Below, one piece after another: positions 30,345 through 39,153 of a stretch of DNA of 64,000 bases; position 1 is the first letter of the stretch, and every line of letters begins with the position of its first letter. The stretch comes from an uncultured Thermodesulfobacterium sp. (GTDB lineage: Bacteria; Desulfobacterota; Thermodesulfobacteria; Thermodesulfobacteriales; Thermodesulfobacteriaceae), in contig CALLJG010000008.1 in NCBI GenBank assembly GCA_938091335.1, positions 29,609 through 93,608 of the forward strand, written 5' to 3'. The translations under genes were made by a program, and so were the position numbers. The notes below the pieces were generated by a model. The model was not told where the DNA came from and did no database searches. It worked only from the letters and a program-made list of their open reading frames with translations.

Positions 30345-31513
30345 GAACCTTGTGATACAACTAGAGTTACTGTTCTAGTAGGTAACACCTCAACAACAGG
30401 AATAGTTTGTCTTGCTAGTTCCATAAAAAATTTCTGAATTTCAGAAGCTGCCTGTGCTATTCCCTGCCCCAAACCACCTTTTAACAAATATTCAGGTTTA
30501 GGAACTATCAAACTTCCTTCTGGAGAATAAGTATACGTATAGCCATGATAAGCAAAAGTATTACCTATTCCTGAAATAAAACCTGCAAGCATTGCTCTTG
30601 CTATTACTCCACCTGCTTTACTTATTACTCTACCTCTTAAACCTATTTTTCCATCATTGTCTACTACAAAACCTTTTATCTGTTGGTCTATAACAGCTCT
30701 ACCTTTTTTATCTATACAAGAAAGACTTACAAGTCTGATATCAGCTCTTTCTGAAGCTAAATTACCTAACCCTTCCCCAATAATAAAACATCCCTTCAGG
30801 TTTGCTTTGACTTGATTTGGTAATACAGCTGGTGCTTTTACTCTGAATAAACAAGGAACAGGATGTCCTTCCCCTTTTGTCACTGCTGGAGCATCTAAGC
30901 CCGAAAGAAGGGTCGCCTCCATAAAAGATGGAGGAAGATAATACTTTTTTTTTACATCTTCTCTTTCTTCTTGTTTCTGTTCTACAGAACCCTCCTCTGG
31001 TTTACCTTTAACTTGTAATATGTCTCCAACATATTCAATTTTAGGAGAGGGAGGAGGTGGAGGTACACTAGGTGTAGTCCCAGTTCCTTCTGGAACAGAA
31101 GGTAAAGATGTAGAAGCTGTAGAAGAAAATGGAGGGGGAGGAGGGGGTGCTGGAAGAGACGGAGAAACAGGTTTGAGTGACTTTGCTTCTTTTTCCAAAG
31201 CTTCCTTTTCTTTTTTTAGCTCCTCTTGTTGCATTTTTAATTCTTCTATTTCTTTCATTAACTCCTCATATTTTTTTTGAGCTTCAGTATAATAACTTCT
31301 TTCTACTAAATCCCTTTGTAACTCTATGCTTGTCACATTACTTTGTGTTACAGCCTGTGTTCTTTTTTTACTTCTGGTTGAAACATAACCAAGATATGAA
31401 ATCAGAACTACTATCAAAATTATAAGAACTATAATAAATTTTCTTTTATCTTCAGGTGATAATTGTTTCCACTTTTCTTTCAACTTGTTTACCAAATTTG
31501 CTCTGTCTATCAT
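30317..31513 (-). CDS. traB: F-type conjugative transfer protein TraB
   Basis: Single N-terminal TM, coiled coil, Pro-rich linker, then LLSGLDAPAVTKGEGHPVPCLFRVKAPAVLPN...CFIIGEGLGNLASERADIRLVSLSC. Confidence 0.92.
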   Translation of the reverse strand: MIDRANLVNKLKEKWKQLSPEDKRKFIIVLIILIVVLISYLGYVSTRSKKRTQAVTQSNVTSIELQRDLVERSYYTEAQKKYEELMKEIEELKMQQEELKKEKEALEKEAKSLKPVSPSLPAPPPPPPFSSTASTSLPSVPEGTGTTPSVPPPPPSPKIEYVGDILQVKGKPEEGSVEQKQEEREDVKKKYYLPPSFMEATLLSGLDAPAVTKGEGHPVPCLFRVKAPAVLPNQVKANLKGCFIIGEGLGNLASERADIRLVSLSCIDKKGRAVIDQQIKGFVVDNDGKIGLRGRVISKAGGVIARAMLAGFISGIGNTFAYHGYTYTYSPEGSLIVPKPEYLLKGGLGQGIAQAASEIQKFFMELARQTIPVVEVLPTRTVTLVVSQGSWLELKDLE

Positions 31514-31514
31514 A

Positions 31515-32516
31515 TTAACTCTCCTTTTCTTTTGCTAACTTTTTCTCAATTATTATTAACTCAGCAGTTTCACCTTTACTTAGTCTTAATTTAGATAGAC
31601 TTACTGCTAAGGGAGATACTGTTAATTCCTTTTTTAAGAAAAGCCTCTCATTAAGATCTATATAATTGTCATTTCCTACATATTTCAAGCTGAAAAATTT
31701 CAAAACAATCCCTTCACCTTCAATGACATAACGAACTAATTCTACTATCTCTAGGTCTTTAAAAACATTATGTTTAACGTTTACTTTCTCAGGTTCAGCC
31801 TCAAATGGAACCCTACCTGCAAAAATCTCTTTAACATAGTAAACCAGCCTTTCTTCAAAATTTAGCTTGCTTATACTTTCCAAACTTGATTTCAACAACG
31901 TTTCTTTATCCTCAAGATAAACCAATACTGCTGGAATTTTCTTAGGAAATGCTATAATCGAATACACTTTTCCACCACAAACCACATGTATGTCAACTGG
32001 TGTTTTGGAATATTCAAAATTCTCATTTACTTTCTTAACTTTAAACTTTACAAATGCATTTCTTCCTACTACATTTACCACTACACCCTTTTCCTCAGAA
32101 AAGATAACATCTTGAATATTAATAGGACATACTATTCTATTTATATCCACATTTGACATCTCAATCATTGTAGTCTTTTCGGGAGTCACTTTATAGTAAA
32201 CACCACTTACTACCTGTCCCTCCTCAAACTCTCCTTTCAAAACATAAGGTTTTTCTGTCTTTTCTACAGATTTGCTCTTAGACTCTTCAAACTTTTCACC
32301 TTGAACTGGAATCTTTTGTTCTCTTTCTAAACATTTCTGGGAAGAACAGCTTGTAAAACCAGAATCCTTAAAGCTTTTAGTATCTCCTTTTTGAGATGAT
32401 AAAGGTACTTGTCCGCTTCTATACTTATCAAAAACCTTTTCTTGCTCAAAACCAAATAAAAAAACTGGTAACAACCAAAATACTATTAATAAAAAAACAT
32501 AAACTTTTTTACTCAT
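31515..32516 (-). CDS. traK: TraK-like secretin-type T4SS protein
   Basis: Signal peptide; NVDINRIVCPINIQDVIFSEEKGVVVNVVGRNAFVKF; between traB and traE. Confidence 0.8.
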   Translation of the reverse strand: MSKKVYVFLLIVFWLLPVFLFGFEQEKVFDKYRSGQVPLSSQKGDTKSFKDSGFTSCSSQKCLEREQKIPVQGEKFEESKSKSVEKTEKPYVLKGEFEEGQVVSGVYYKVTPEKTTMIEMSNVDINRIVCPINIQDVIFSEEKGVVVNVVGRNAFVKFKVKKVNENFEYSKTPVDIHVVCGGKVYSIIAFPKKIPAVLVYLEDKETLLKSSLESISKLNFEERLVYYVKEIFAGRVPFEAEPEKVNVKHNVFKDLEIVELVRYVIEGEGIVLKFFSLKYVGNDNYIDLNERLFLKKELTVSPLAVSLSKLRLSKGETAELIIIEKKLAKEKES

Positions 32517-32518
32517 AT

Positions 32519-33091
32519 TTACACCTCACATGTAGTGCCTTTACATTCTTTAAATTCTTTTAAGTAAAACCTTCCATATTTAAAAGAGTACTCTATTACA
32601 TAAGATCTTTGATCATTTGTTAAAAACTTTCTGTCTCTAGTCCACTGGTTTAATATTCCATTTACAACAATCTTTCTTCTTTCAGGATATACCTTTATAT
32701 TAGTGACTACAAAAGACGAACTTGTCCCTGTAGCTTTAACATCTTCAGCATAACGTGAAAAAACTTGTTTATAAGTGGAATAAGTATCAGAATCAAAAAG
32801 TTCTAACAGGTTTTCCATTTGCCAGTCTATTGTTTCAGGAACATAGTTTAAAGCTAAATAAAAAATATATCCAACCATCTCTTCTAAATAAGAAGAACTG
32901 GGTTTATTACCAGATATCTCTACAGTTCTTGAAAGACTAGGTGGAACTAAAACTACTTTTTCTTGCTTAATTGCATAATAAGTGACTAAAGTAGAAATTA
33001 TCAAGGCTAGTACCATAAAAAACAAAAACATACGGTAAAACCTATTTTGCTGTTTTAGGTAAACTTTTTCTTCTAAATAGTCTTTTAACAT
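32519..33091 (-). CDS. traE: TraE-like conjugative transfer protein
   Basis: 190 aa, one N-terminal TM; synteny traK-traE-traL. Confidence 0.82.
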   Translation of the reverse strand: MLKDYLEEKVYLKQQNRFYRMFLFFMVLALIISTLVTYYAIKQEKVVLVPPSLSRTVEISGNKPSSSYLEEMVGYIFYLALNYVPETIDWQMENLLELFDSDTYSTYKQVFSRYAEDVKATGTSSSFVVTNIKVYPERRKIVVNGILNQWTRDRKFLTNDQRSYVIEYSFKYGRFYLKEFKECKGTTCEV

Positions 33092-33100
33092 GGTCTTCTC

Positions 33101-33376
33101 CTACTCAAAAAATTCGTTTTCAAAATATGTTGGTGAATTTTTTAGCTTAATTAAACCAAGAGCATAAAACAAATGTCTTATATAACCTCTAGGAAACCTC
33201 TTTTTTAGATAACTCAGTAAGTATACAAATGGTATTATCAAAACCCAAAAAATTCCACCAAAAAATAAGGCTAAAACAAAAACTAAAACAAGAGCTAAAA
33301 GTTCATCCACTTCGAAAAAAAGAACTTGATACGGTTTATGAAGATACTGAGGTACCTTCACTTTCTGATATTCCAT
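33101..33376 (-). CDS. traL: TraL-like conjugative transfer protein
   Basis: 91 aa: YLHKPYQVLFFEVDELLALVLVFVLALFFGGIFWVLIIPFVYLLSYLKKRFPRGYIRHLFY. Confidence 0.85.
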   Translation of the reverse strand: MEYQKVKVPQYLHKPYQVLFFEVDELLALVLVFVLALFFGGIFWVLIIPFVYLLSYLKKRFPRGYIRHLFYALGLIKLKNSPTYFENEFFE

Positions 33377-33380
33377 TTTC

Positions 33381-33995
33381 TTACTCCGTTATATAAATTT
33401 CTGTTTTTCTATTTAGACACATAACAGAACTATCTTTTATCTCTCCAAGACCTTCTACCTTTACAACATCTATACCCAACTTTATTAATAAATTAGATAC
33501 ACTTTTAGCCCTTCTTAAGGAAAGTTTCTTGTTATAAGAACTTTCTCCTATCACACACGCATAACCCCTCACTTCCGCTTTTAAAGCTGAGGTAGCATTT
33601 GACTTAATTTTTTGAATTTCAGAAATCAAATACCTCTCCTGATCTTGAGTTAAAGTACTTGAGTTAAACGGAAAATATACAGTAATAACATAATTTTTAA
33701 CTGACTTTGGAGGCTGATAACCTTGAGAATAATCTTGAGAAGGTTGAGACACTCTTATAGCTAAAAATGAAGGAAGTTCTCGTTTTTTTACTATCTTTTC
33801 TTCTTCAACTGGAAATTTTCTTTCTTTCTTTAAAAGAATAACAAAGTTGTAATCTTGACCAAATTTTACAATACTGTCTTCATAAACTTTATTATGATCA
33901 TACCATTCATAGTAAACACTTAAATTTGAGGCAATAGCACTTTGGCTAATAACAAGAAAGGCGATAAAAAACCATATAACATGCATGATACTCAC
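33381..33995 (-). CDS. secreted protein with C-terminal OmpA-like domain
   Basis: VYFPFNSSTLTQDQERYLISEIQKI...VRGYACVIGESSYNKKLSLRRAKSVSNLLIKLGIDVVKVEGLGE. Confidence 0.82.
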   Translation of the reverse strand: MSIMHVIWFFIAFLVISQSAIASNLSVYYEWYDHNKVYEDSIVKFGQDYNFVILLKKERKFPVEEEKIVKKRELPSFLAIRVSQPSQDYSQGYQPPKSVKNYVITVYFPFNSSTLTQDQERYLISEIQKIKSNATSALKAEVRGYACVIGESSYNKKLSLRRAKSVSNLLIKLGIDVVKVEGLGEIKDSSVMCLNRKTEIYITE

Positions 33996-34016
33996 CTCAG
34001 TAAACTAAGAATTTTT

Positions 34017-34973
34017 TTAATATATTAGAAACTCTTTAACAAAGTTGACTATTCTCTGATTATTAGAAGCCTTGCCTATTTCATATAAGTGAGAAAACAA
34101 ATCTGCATCGCCAAATGATACATAACTTAAATCCCCTTTTACATAAACAATAGCTGGAACTACATTTATCCCATACTTACGAAATAAAAAAGGATCTATT
34201 TGAAACACAATATCATAATACTCACATTCTCTTTCTAAAGGGTTGCAATTTTTGTCTTTTTCAATAATACTATAAATCCACTCAACCGTTGGACGAATAT
34301 AAGTTAACCCACCAAGAGCTCCTCTCAACACAAAGAAAATATTTTCATCATTTATAAGAGACACTTGATAAGCATATAGTTTGATTAAATCAATAGGAAC
34401 ACTTTCAGATATAAAAATATAAAGTTTTTCATCATTTGAAAACAACTTTTCACCTTTAGACTTTTCTTTAAGTTTTTCTAAATCATAAGGATAGTTTTTG
34501 TCAAGAGTTAATAAATCCAAAATTCTATATTTTTCCTCTACAACCTTTTTTTGGAATTCTTCACTTTTTATATAACCCTTTATATTGTCTAATTTTTGTT
34601 CAGTTAATTTTTTTTGTTCTTCTGACATATTACTTCCTACAACTAGCCTACTTGCTTCATCGTAAAAAGAACTAAGAGATAAATCAAATAGAGTTTCAAC
34701 CACTTTGTCTAAAGTTCCTCTTACTTTTACCTTCTTCCAAAGCTCTCCTTCATAATAAATTTCCACATCTCCATCTTTGTTTGGTTCTACACTTACTTGT
34801 AGTAAAGATATTTTCTGACAATTATCACCTTTTGTTTTCTTCAAAAATACTTTCCCAGGTTCTACTTTTGATATATAGACACAGTAGTCTGGAATTGGAA
34901 TAAGGTAGTTTTTGTATTCTTCACTAAAAGCTGTGGTAACAAAAAATAAGAGACAAAATAGTATGACTAACAT
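34017..34973 (-). CDS. trbC: TrbC-like F-type T4SS assembly protein
   Basis: LYIFISESVPIDLIKLYAYQVSLINDENIFFVLRGALGGL...FQIDPFLFRKYGINVVPAIVYV. Confidence 0.85.
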   Translation of the reverse strand: MLVILFCLLFFVTTAFSEEYKNYLIPIPDYCVYISKVEPGKVFLKKTKGDNCQKISLLQVSVEPNKDGDVEIYYEGELWKKVKVRGTLDKVVETLFDLSLSSFYDEASRLVVGSNMSEEQKKLTEQKLDNIKGYIKSEEFQKKVVEEKYRILDLLTLDKNYPYDLEKLKEKSKGEKLFSNDEKLYIFISESVPIDLIKLYAYQVSLINDENIFFVLRGALGGLTYIRPTVEWIYSIIEKDKNCNPLERECEYYDIVFQIDPFLFRKYGINVVPAIVYVKGDLSYVSFGDADLFSHLYEIGKASNNQRIVNFVKEFLIY

Positions 34974-34983
34974 CGTATCTTGA

Positions 34984-36030
34984 TTACAAAGCTTTACCCA
35001 TACAACACTTTACCCACCTAAATATCAACCAAGAAAAATTGTCTGGAGAACTGGATCTGGTACCAGTAGGTGGATTTTTATTTGTTTCCCACAACATAGA
35101 GGCTCTACCAATAGGCACAATAGGTCCTTGTTTAGGTTTTACTAAATGCATTTTGTAATGAGATTTTACCCAGATGGGAGTTATTTGTGCACCACAGTAG
35201 TTTATAGCAGGATCCCAAAGGATACCAACCCTTGCATTACGAGCAATCGTTCTTGCTGCAAGTTCTGCTGATGCTTTTAGCTCATTCCCTGTCATAGTAT
35301 AACCTGCCATTGGATAAGAACTGCCCCATGCTCCAACACACCAAAAAAGTGTATCAATCGGATAGCTAACAGTTGCAGCAGCACTATCTGCAGCACAAGC
35401 AAGTTGAGCAATCGGATTGCCAAATAATATTGCCTCTGGATCTAATACAAAAGACATAACATCATTATTCCAAGTTGGATCTATTTCACTAAGATAAGCT
35501 AAATCAAAACCCTCATGGGGCACACATGGTACATCTACAAAAATATCTAGAATGTCAAAAACATTAAAAATGTAATAATGAACATTATATGAAGCTTGAC
35601 TTGTATTGCTTTTCCCACTTGATTTTGAACCTGGATTTTTCCAGTTTTTGATTTTGTTTGACCCAGACATAGATATTCCTAAAGTAGGAAAACACCAAGG
35701 AACTTTTGTTGTCTCTATAATACGAGCTGGCTCCCAATAGGTAACAGTTAAGCCAAATATCCATTTGTTTCCCCTTTTACAAGAACAAAGAATTCTTTTA
35801 TGTTCAGCAGGATCAGTCTCTAAACCTTCACTTGCTGGTTCACCCTTTTTGCCTATGCCTTTTACCTTAACTCCAGCAATGGTTATAGGAAAAATTCCTT
35901 CCCACCTTATATCGTTGACAAAATTAATAAAACTTGATTTACACACCCTAGAATCAGCAAATGTTGAATTTACATAAAAAACTATAAAACCTACCAACAA
36001 TACAAAAATTTTATGAATAACATTTTTCAT
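34984..36030 (-). CDS. traU: conjugative transfer protein TraU
   Basis: Cys-rich secreted protein: ICxCKRGNKWIFGLTVTYWEPARIIETTKVPWCFPTLG-like segment, GSSYPMAGYTMTGNELKASAELAARTIARNAR. Confidence 0.9.
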   Translation of the reverse strand: MKNVIHKIFVLLVGFIVFYVNSTFADSRVCKSSFINFVNDIRWEGIFPITIAGVKVKGIGKKGEPASEGLETDPAEHKRILCSCKRGNKWIFGLTVTYWEPARIIETTKVPWCFPTLGISMSGSNKIKNWKNPGSKSSGKSNTSQASYNVHYYIFNVFDILDIFVDVPCVPHEGFDLAYLSEIDPTWNNDVMSFVLDPEAILFGNPIAQLACAADSAAATVSYPIDTLFWCVGAWGSSYPMAGYTMTGNELKASAELAARTIARNARVGILWDPAINYCGAQITPIWVKSHYKMHLVKPKQGPIVPIGRASMLWETNKNPPTGTRSSSPDNFSWLIFRWVKCCMGKAL

Positions 36031-36647
36031 TTTTTATACACCCCTATTTCCTGTACAACCAAATAGTTTTTGTCTTGATATACAATTGAAGGAACTTTCT
36101 TTATTTTAAAATATTCTAATATTTTTTTACTTGCTGCATAAACTTCTCTTGAAATAAAGTTAGAAACATCCCAAACATTGCCCTTTGTAATAATAATCAA
36201 ATTGTCATACCTATAAAGATGCCCAGACTCCTTTAGCCAATTTAACTCTTTTTCAGAAGTTCCATCCACAAAAATAAAATAAAAAGGCAACACCATATAA
36301 TCCAAAGGGTTAAAGGAGTAACCTTTAGGATATATAACCTTTCCTAAATGGTCTTTAATGTCATAAGGCAAAGTATATGTTAAGTTTAACACCCTAACAT
36401 TGTTTTCCCTTGCCTTCTCAAGTGAAAAATTAACTTTAAGATGCTTAGAAATCTGCCCTTTTAAACCTAAAAATTTCTGCTCTAGACCAGATCTTTTTAC
36501 TCTTTCTAAGATCTCCTCATATGCATCTTTTTCTTTTATTGGATAAACCACACCAAATCTCCCCACCACTATCCTCTCATCAGCTTTAGCTAACATAACG
36601 TTAAAAAGCATTGTAAATAAAAACAATTTTAGCCAAACTTTGATCAT
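36027..36647 (-). CDS. traW: TraW-like conjugative transfer protein
   Basis: GRFGVVYPIKEKDAYEEI...TYTLPYDIKDHLGKVIYPKGYSFNPLDYM...KVPSIVYQDKNYLVVQE. Confidence 0.85.
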   Translation of the reverse strand: MIKVWLKLFLFTMLFNVMLAKADERIVVGRFGVVYPIKEKDAYEEILERVKRSGLEQKFLGLKGQISKHLKVNFSLEKARENNVRVLNLTYTLPYDIKDHLGKVIYPKGYSFNPLDYMVLPFYFIFVDGTSEKELNWLKESGHLYRYDNLIIITKGNVWDVSNFISREVYAASKKILEYFKIKKVPSIVYQDKNYLVVQEIGVYKK

Positions 36648-39136
36648 TATCTTTGTTGCACACTTTCTTGAAATACCTGTTTTACCTGTAACTCTAAATC
36701 TTGCCGAATGTTTCTTTGTATATCCTCAACATATTCGGAAAAGTCTATCCTGCCAAAATCAATAGCTTGAAATTCTTCAGGTGTAAAACCTCTGCATTTA
36801 GGATTTTTAGCACTTCCCCAACCACCACTTGTACCAAATGTGGAAAGTTGAGGTCTTCCCTGTTCATGAATAATACGTGCTAGCTTGCTATTAAAACAAC
36901 AATAAACTTTTGCTTTTTGTACACATTTACCTAAAATTTTACTTATACATCTTTTACCAACATAATGACAATAACCTGATTCTTTATATGTCGAAGTTAG
37001 AATGTCTTGTTTATCACATCCTCCTGTAAAAAGAGCGAATGCTAGTGACAAAGCAGACATCATTAATCCCACTGGGGAAGGTACCAAACCTGTTGCATAT
37101 AAAATTCCTTGAGTAACAACGTTAATACTTGCTGACAATACAGGATCTTTAACTAAAAAAGTAGTAGCAAGTGAGACAAAACTTGATATAAGCTCAGGAG
37201 CGTTCACTCTTATATATGAATCTGCATAAGCACTAAATAGCTTGTCTTTATCTAGAATATGCCCTGCAGAATCAATACCACCTAGACTGCTAAGCTTTCC
37301 AACAGTAGAGTCCCATACATTAAAAGAAGGCATACTTTGAAAAACACCAACAACTTCTCCACCACTTCTATATATGAGGTAACCAAGCTCTCCTGTTGCT
37401 GGGTTTACTGTAGGAACTATTTTAGTTATTGAATTTAAAAAACTTGCTTGACCTATAATATTAGTAACAGCGTATATAACTTTTATACCATCTACCAAAC
37501 TTAAACCTGTTCCCCCAGTTGAATCATATAATCTTCCTTTAGCCTCATCGCAACAATTGTGAAAACCAGTTTTTAATCCCGAAGGACGACACCTCATCTT
37601 TTTACCACTAAATATATAAATGGCACCTAGACAGTTACCAGATTCATCTCTTGAACCATCATCTTCATAACCAGATGGTACCTCATCTGGTTCATCTTCT
37701 TCAACAGCTTCTTGCGTTACACACTGATAAGGAGAGCATTTCCAACTATCACCTACTTGATGACATTGATAATTTCCTAGAGGACAAGAAGGTTCTGAAA
37801 CACATCCCTGATCAGTTAAATTACCTTCCGGACAAGTAAGTGAAGCCTCACATTTTCCTGTGTTAGGATTGTAAATTCCTCCTGGAGGGCAAGAATATGT
37901 TCTTTTGTAAAGAAAAAAATCACCAGAGTAATAAACTGGAACATAAACAGTACAATCTCTAACACAATGACCAGCTCCATCACATTGAGGATCACATTTT
38001 GGATCTCTATACGCATTGTAAAGAGAAGCAGTGATTACCAATTTGTTGCCTTGACCTTCAAATTTAATATCATGTGTTCCATAATAATGAAACCCAGTAG
38101 CCAGGTAACCCGTTATAATTACATCATCACTAAATACAATTTCTTTATAACTGTTTATACTACTTCCACGGTAGGTAAAAATTTTAAGGACATTATTTAC
38201 ACCCTGAAAAACATATTTTCTTGCTTTTATGTCTCTTTCTGGGCCAATAGGAGTAGAAAACTCTTGTTGATAATCAACTATTTGCGCTGAAGCAGAGATT
38301 GTTCCACCTGTATACCATCTCCATCCTCCTGGTATTCCTGAACAACTACACCACATATATCGATATGCATATATAGAAAAGGGAGTAAAAATGAGCTTTG
38401 TAGTATGATTAATTTCAGCAGAACAATTGCTACACAGGTAAAAATTTAAATTTGCAGTTCCTGATAGATTTAAAGGTTGTGTCGTTAATGAAGAACTAGT
38501 TTCACATTTTTGTGTAGTCTCATTATATGTATACCCGTCAGGACAGCTTGGCTGTGTATATTGTATATTACAATCTACTTGACCAACAGGGCATATGTTT
38601 CCTTGAGGCGTTGTAACACAGGCATGAATTTCATCTTGTTGTATTTCATCATCTTCATTAACATCTACTACACAAAAATTACCAGGCAAATTATATTCAC
38701 CCCCACCACCACTACTACTGCCGACGCTATTCCCACCACCACTACCGCTGCCGCCGCTGCTTTCTTCCGTTATCTTAACACAACTACGGGTATCAGACTC
38801 ATAACGACACGAACCTGTACAAATAGGTGGAGCAACACATACTTTATACCAACTTGAAAGTACATAAGGACTCAAACAACCTTGATTCTCAATTGGTGGA
38901 TATACACAGTATTCAATACTACTATCAAAATATGGCACCACACCAGAAGGTAACCCTTCTGGTATTATACAACTAGGTGGAGAACACTCTTCATCCTCAT
39001 AAACAAACCCTGCATAAGCTAACCTAACTGAAAATAATGTGGCAAATACTTCTCCTAATAAACTAAAACTATTTTGAAATATTAAAAGAAAAGTTAAAAG
39101 CCAAACTAATCCTTTTTTCATCTTTCCTTTTATCAT
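36647..39136 (-). CDS. traN: TraN-like mating pair stabilisation protein
   Basis: Cys-rich; C-terminus CHYVGKRCISKILGKCVQKAKVYCCFNSKLARIIHEQGRPQL...GWGSAKNPKCRGFTPEEFQAIDFGRIDFSEY. Confidence 0.88.
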   Translation of the reverse strand: MIKGKMKKGLVWLLTFLLIFQNSFSLLGEVFATLFSVRLAYAGFVYEDEECSPPSCIIPEGLPSGVVPYFDSSIEYCVYPPIENQGCLSPYVLSSWYKVCVAPPICTGSCRYESDTRSCVKITEESSGGSGSGGGNSVGSSSGGGGEYNLPGNFCVVDVNEDDEIQQDEIHACVTTPQGNICPVGQVDCNIQYTQPSCPDGYTYNETTQKCETSSSLTTQPLNLSGTANLNFYLCSNCSAEINHTTKLIFTPFSIYAYRYMWCSCSGIPGGWRWYTGGTISASAQIVDYQQEFSTPIGPERDIKARKYVFQGVNNVLKIFTYRGSSINSYKEIVFSDDVIITGYLATGFHYYGTHDIKFEGQGNKLVITASLYNAYRDPKCDPQCDGAGHCVRDCTVYVPVYYSGDFFLYKRTYSCPPGGIYNPNTGKCEASLTCPEGNLTDQGCVSEPSCPLGNYQCHQVGDSWKCSPYQCVTQEAVEEDEPDEVPSGYEDDGSRDESGNCLGAIYIFSGKKMRCRPSGLKTGFHNCCDEAKGRLYDSTGGTGLSLVDGIKVIYAVTNIIGQASFLNSITKIVPTVNPATGELGYLIYRSGGEVVGVFQSMPSFNVWDSTVGKLSSLGGIDSAGHILDKDKLFSAYADSYIRVNAPELISSFVSLATTFLVKDPVLSASINVVTQGILYATGLVPSPVGLMMSALSLAFALFTGGCDKQDILTSTYKESGYCHYVGKRCISKILGKCVQKAKVYCCFNSKLARIIHEQGRPQLSTFGTSGGWGSAKNPKCRGFTPEEFQAIDFGRIDFSEYVEDIQRNIRQDLELQVKQVFQESVQQR

Positions 39137-39153
39137 TACTATTTACTTATTTC

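Noticed and set aside
31020-31425. Gly-rich and Leu/Phe-rich plus-strand ORFs inside traB
   Set aside because: Antisense translation of the Pro-rich linker and coiled coil of TraB.
37651-38857. Plus- and minus-strand ORFs overlapping traN
   Set aside because: Low-complexity shadow frames over a CDS with a clear TraN C-terminus.
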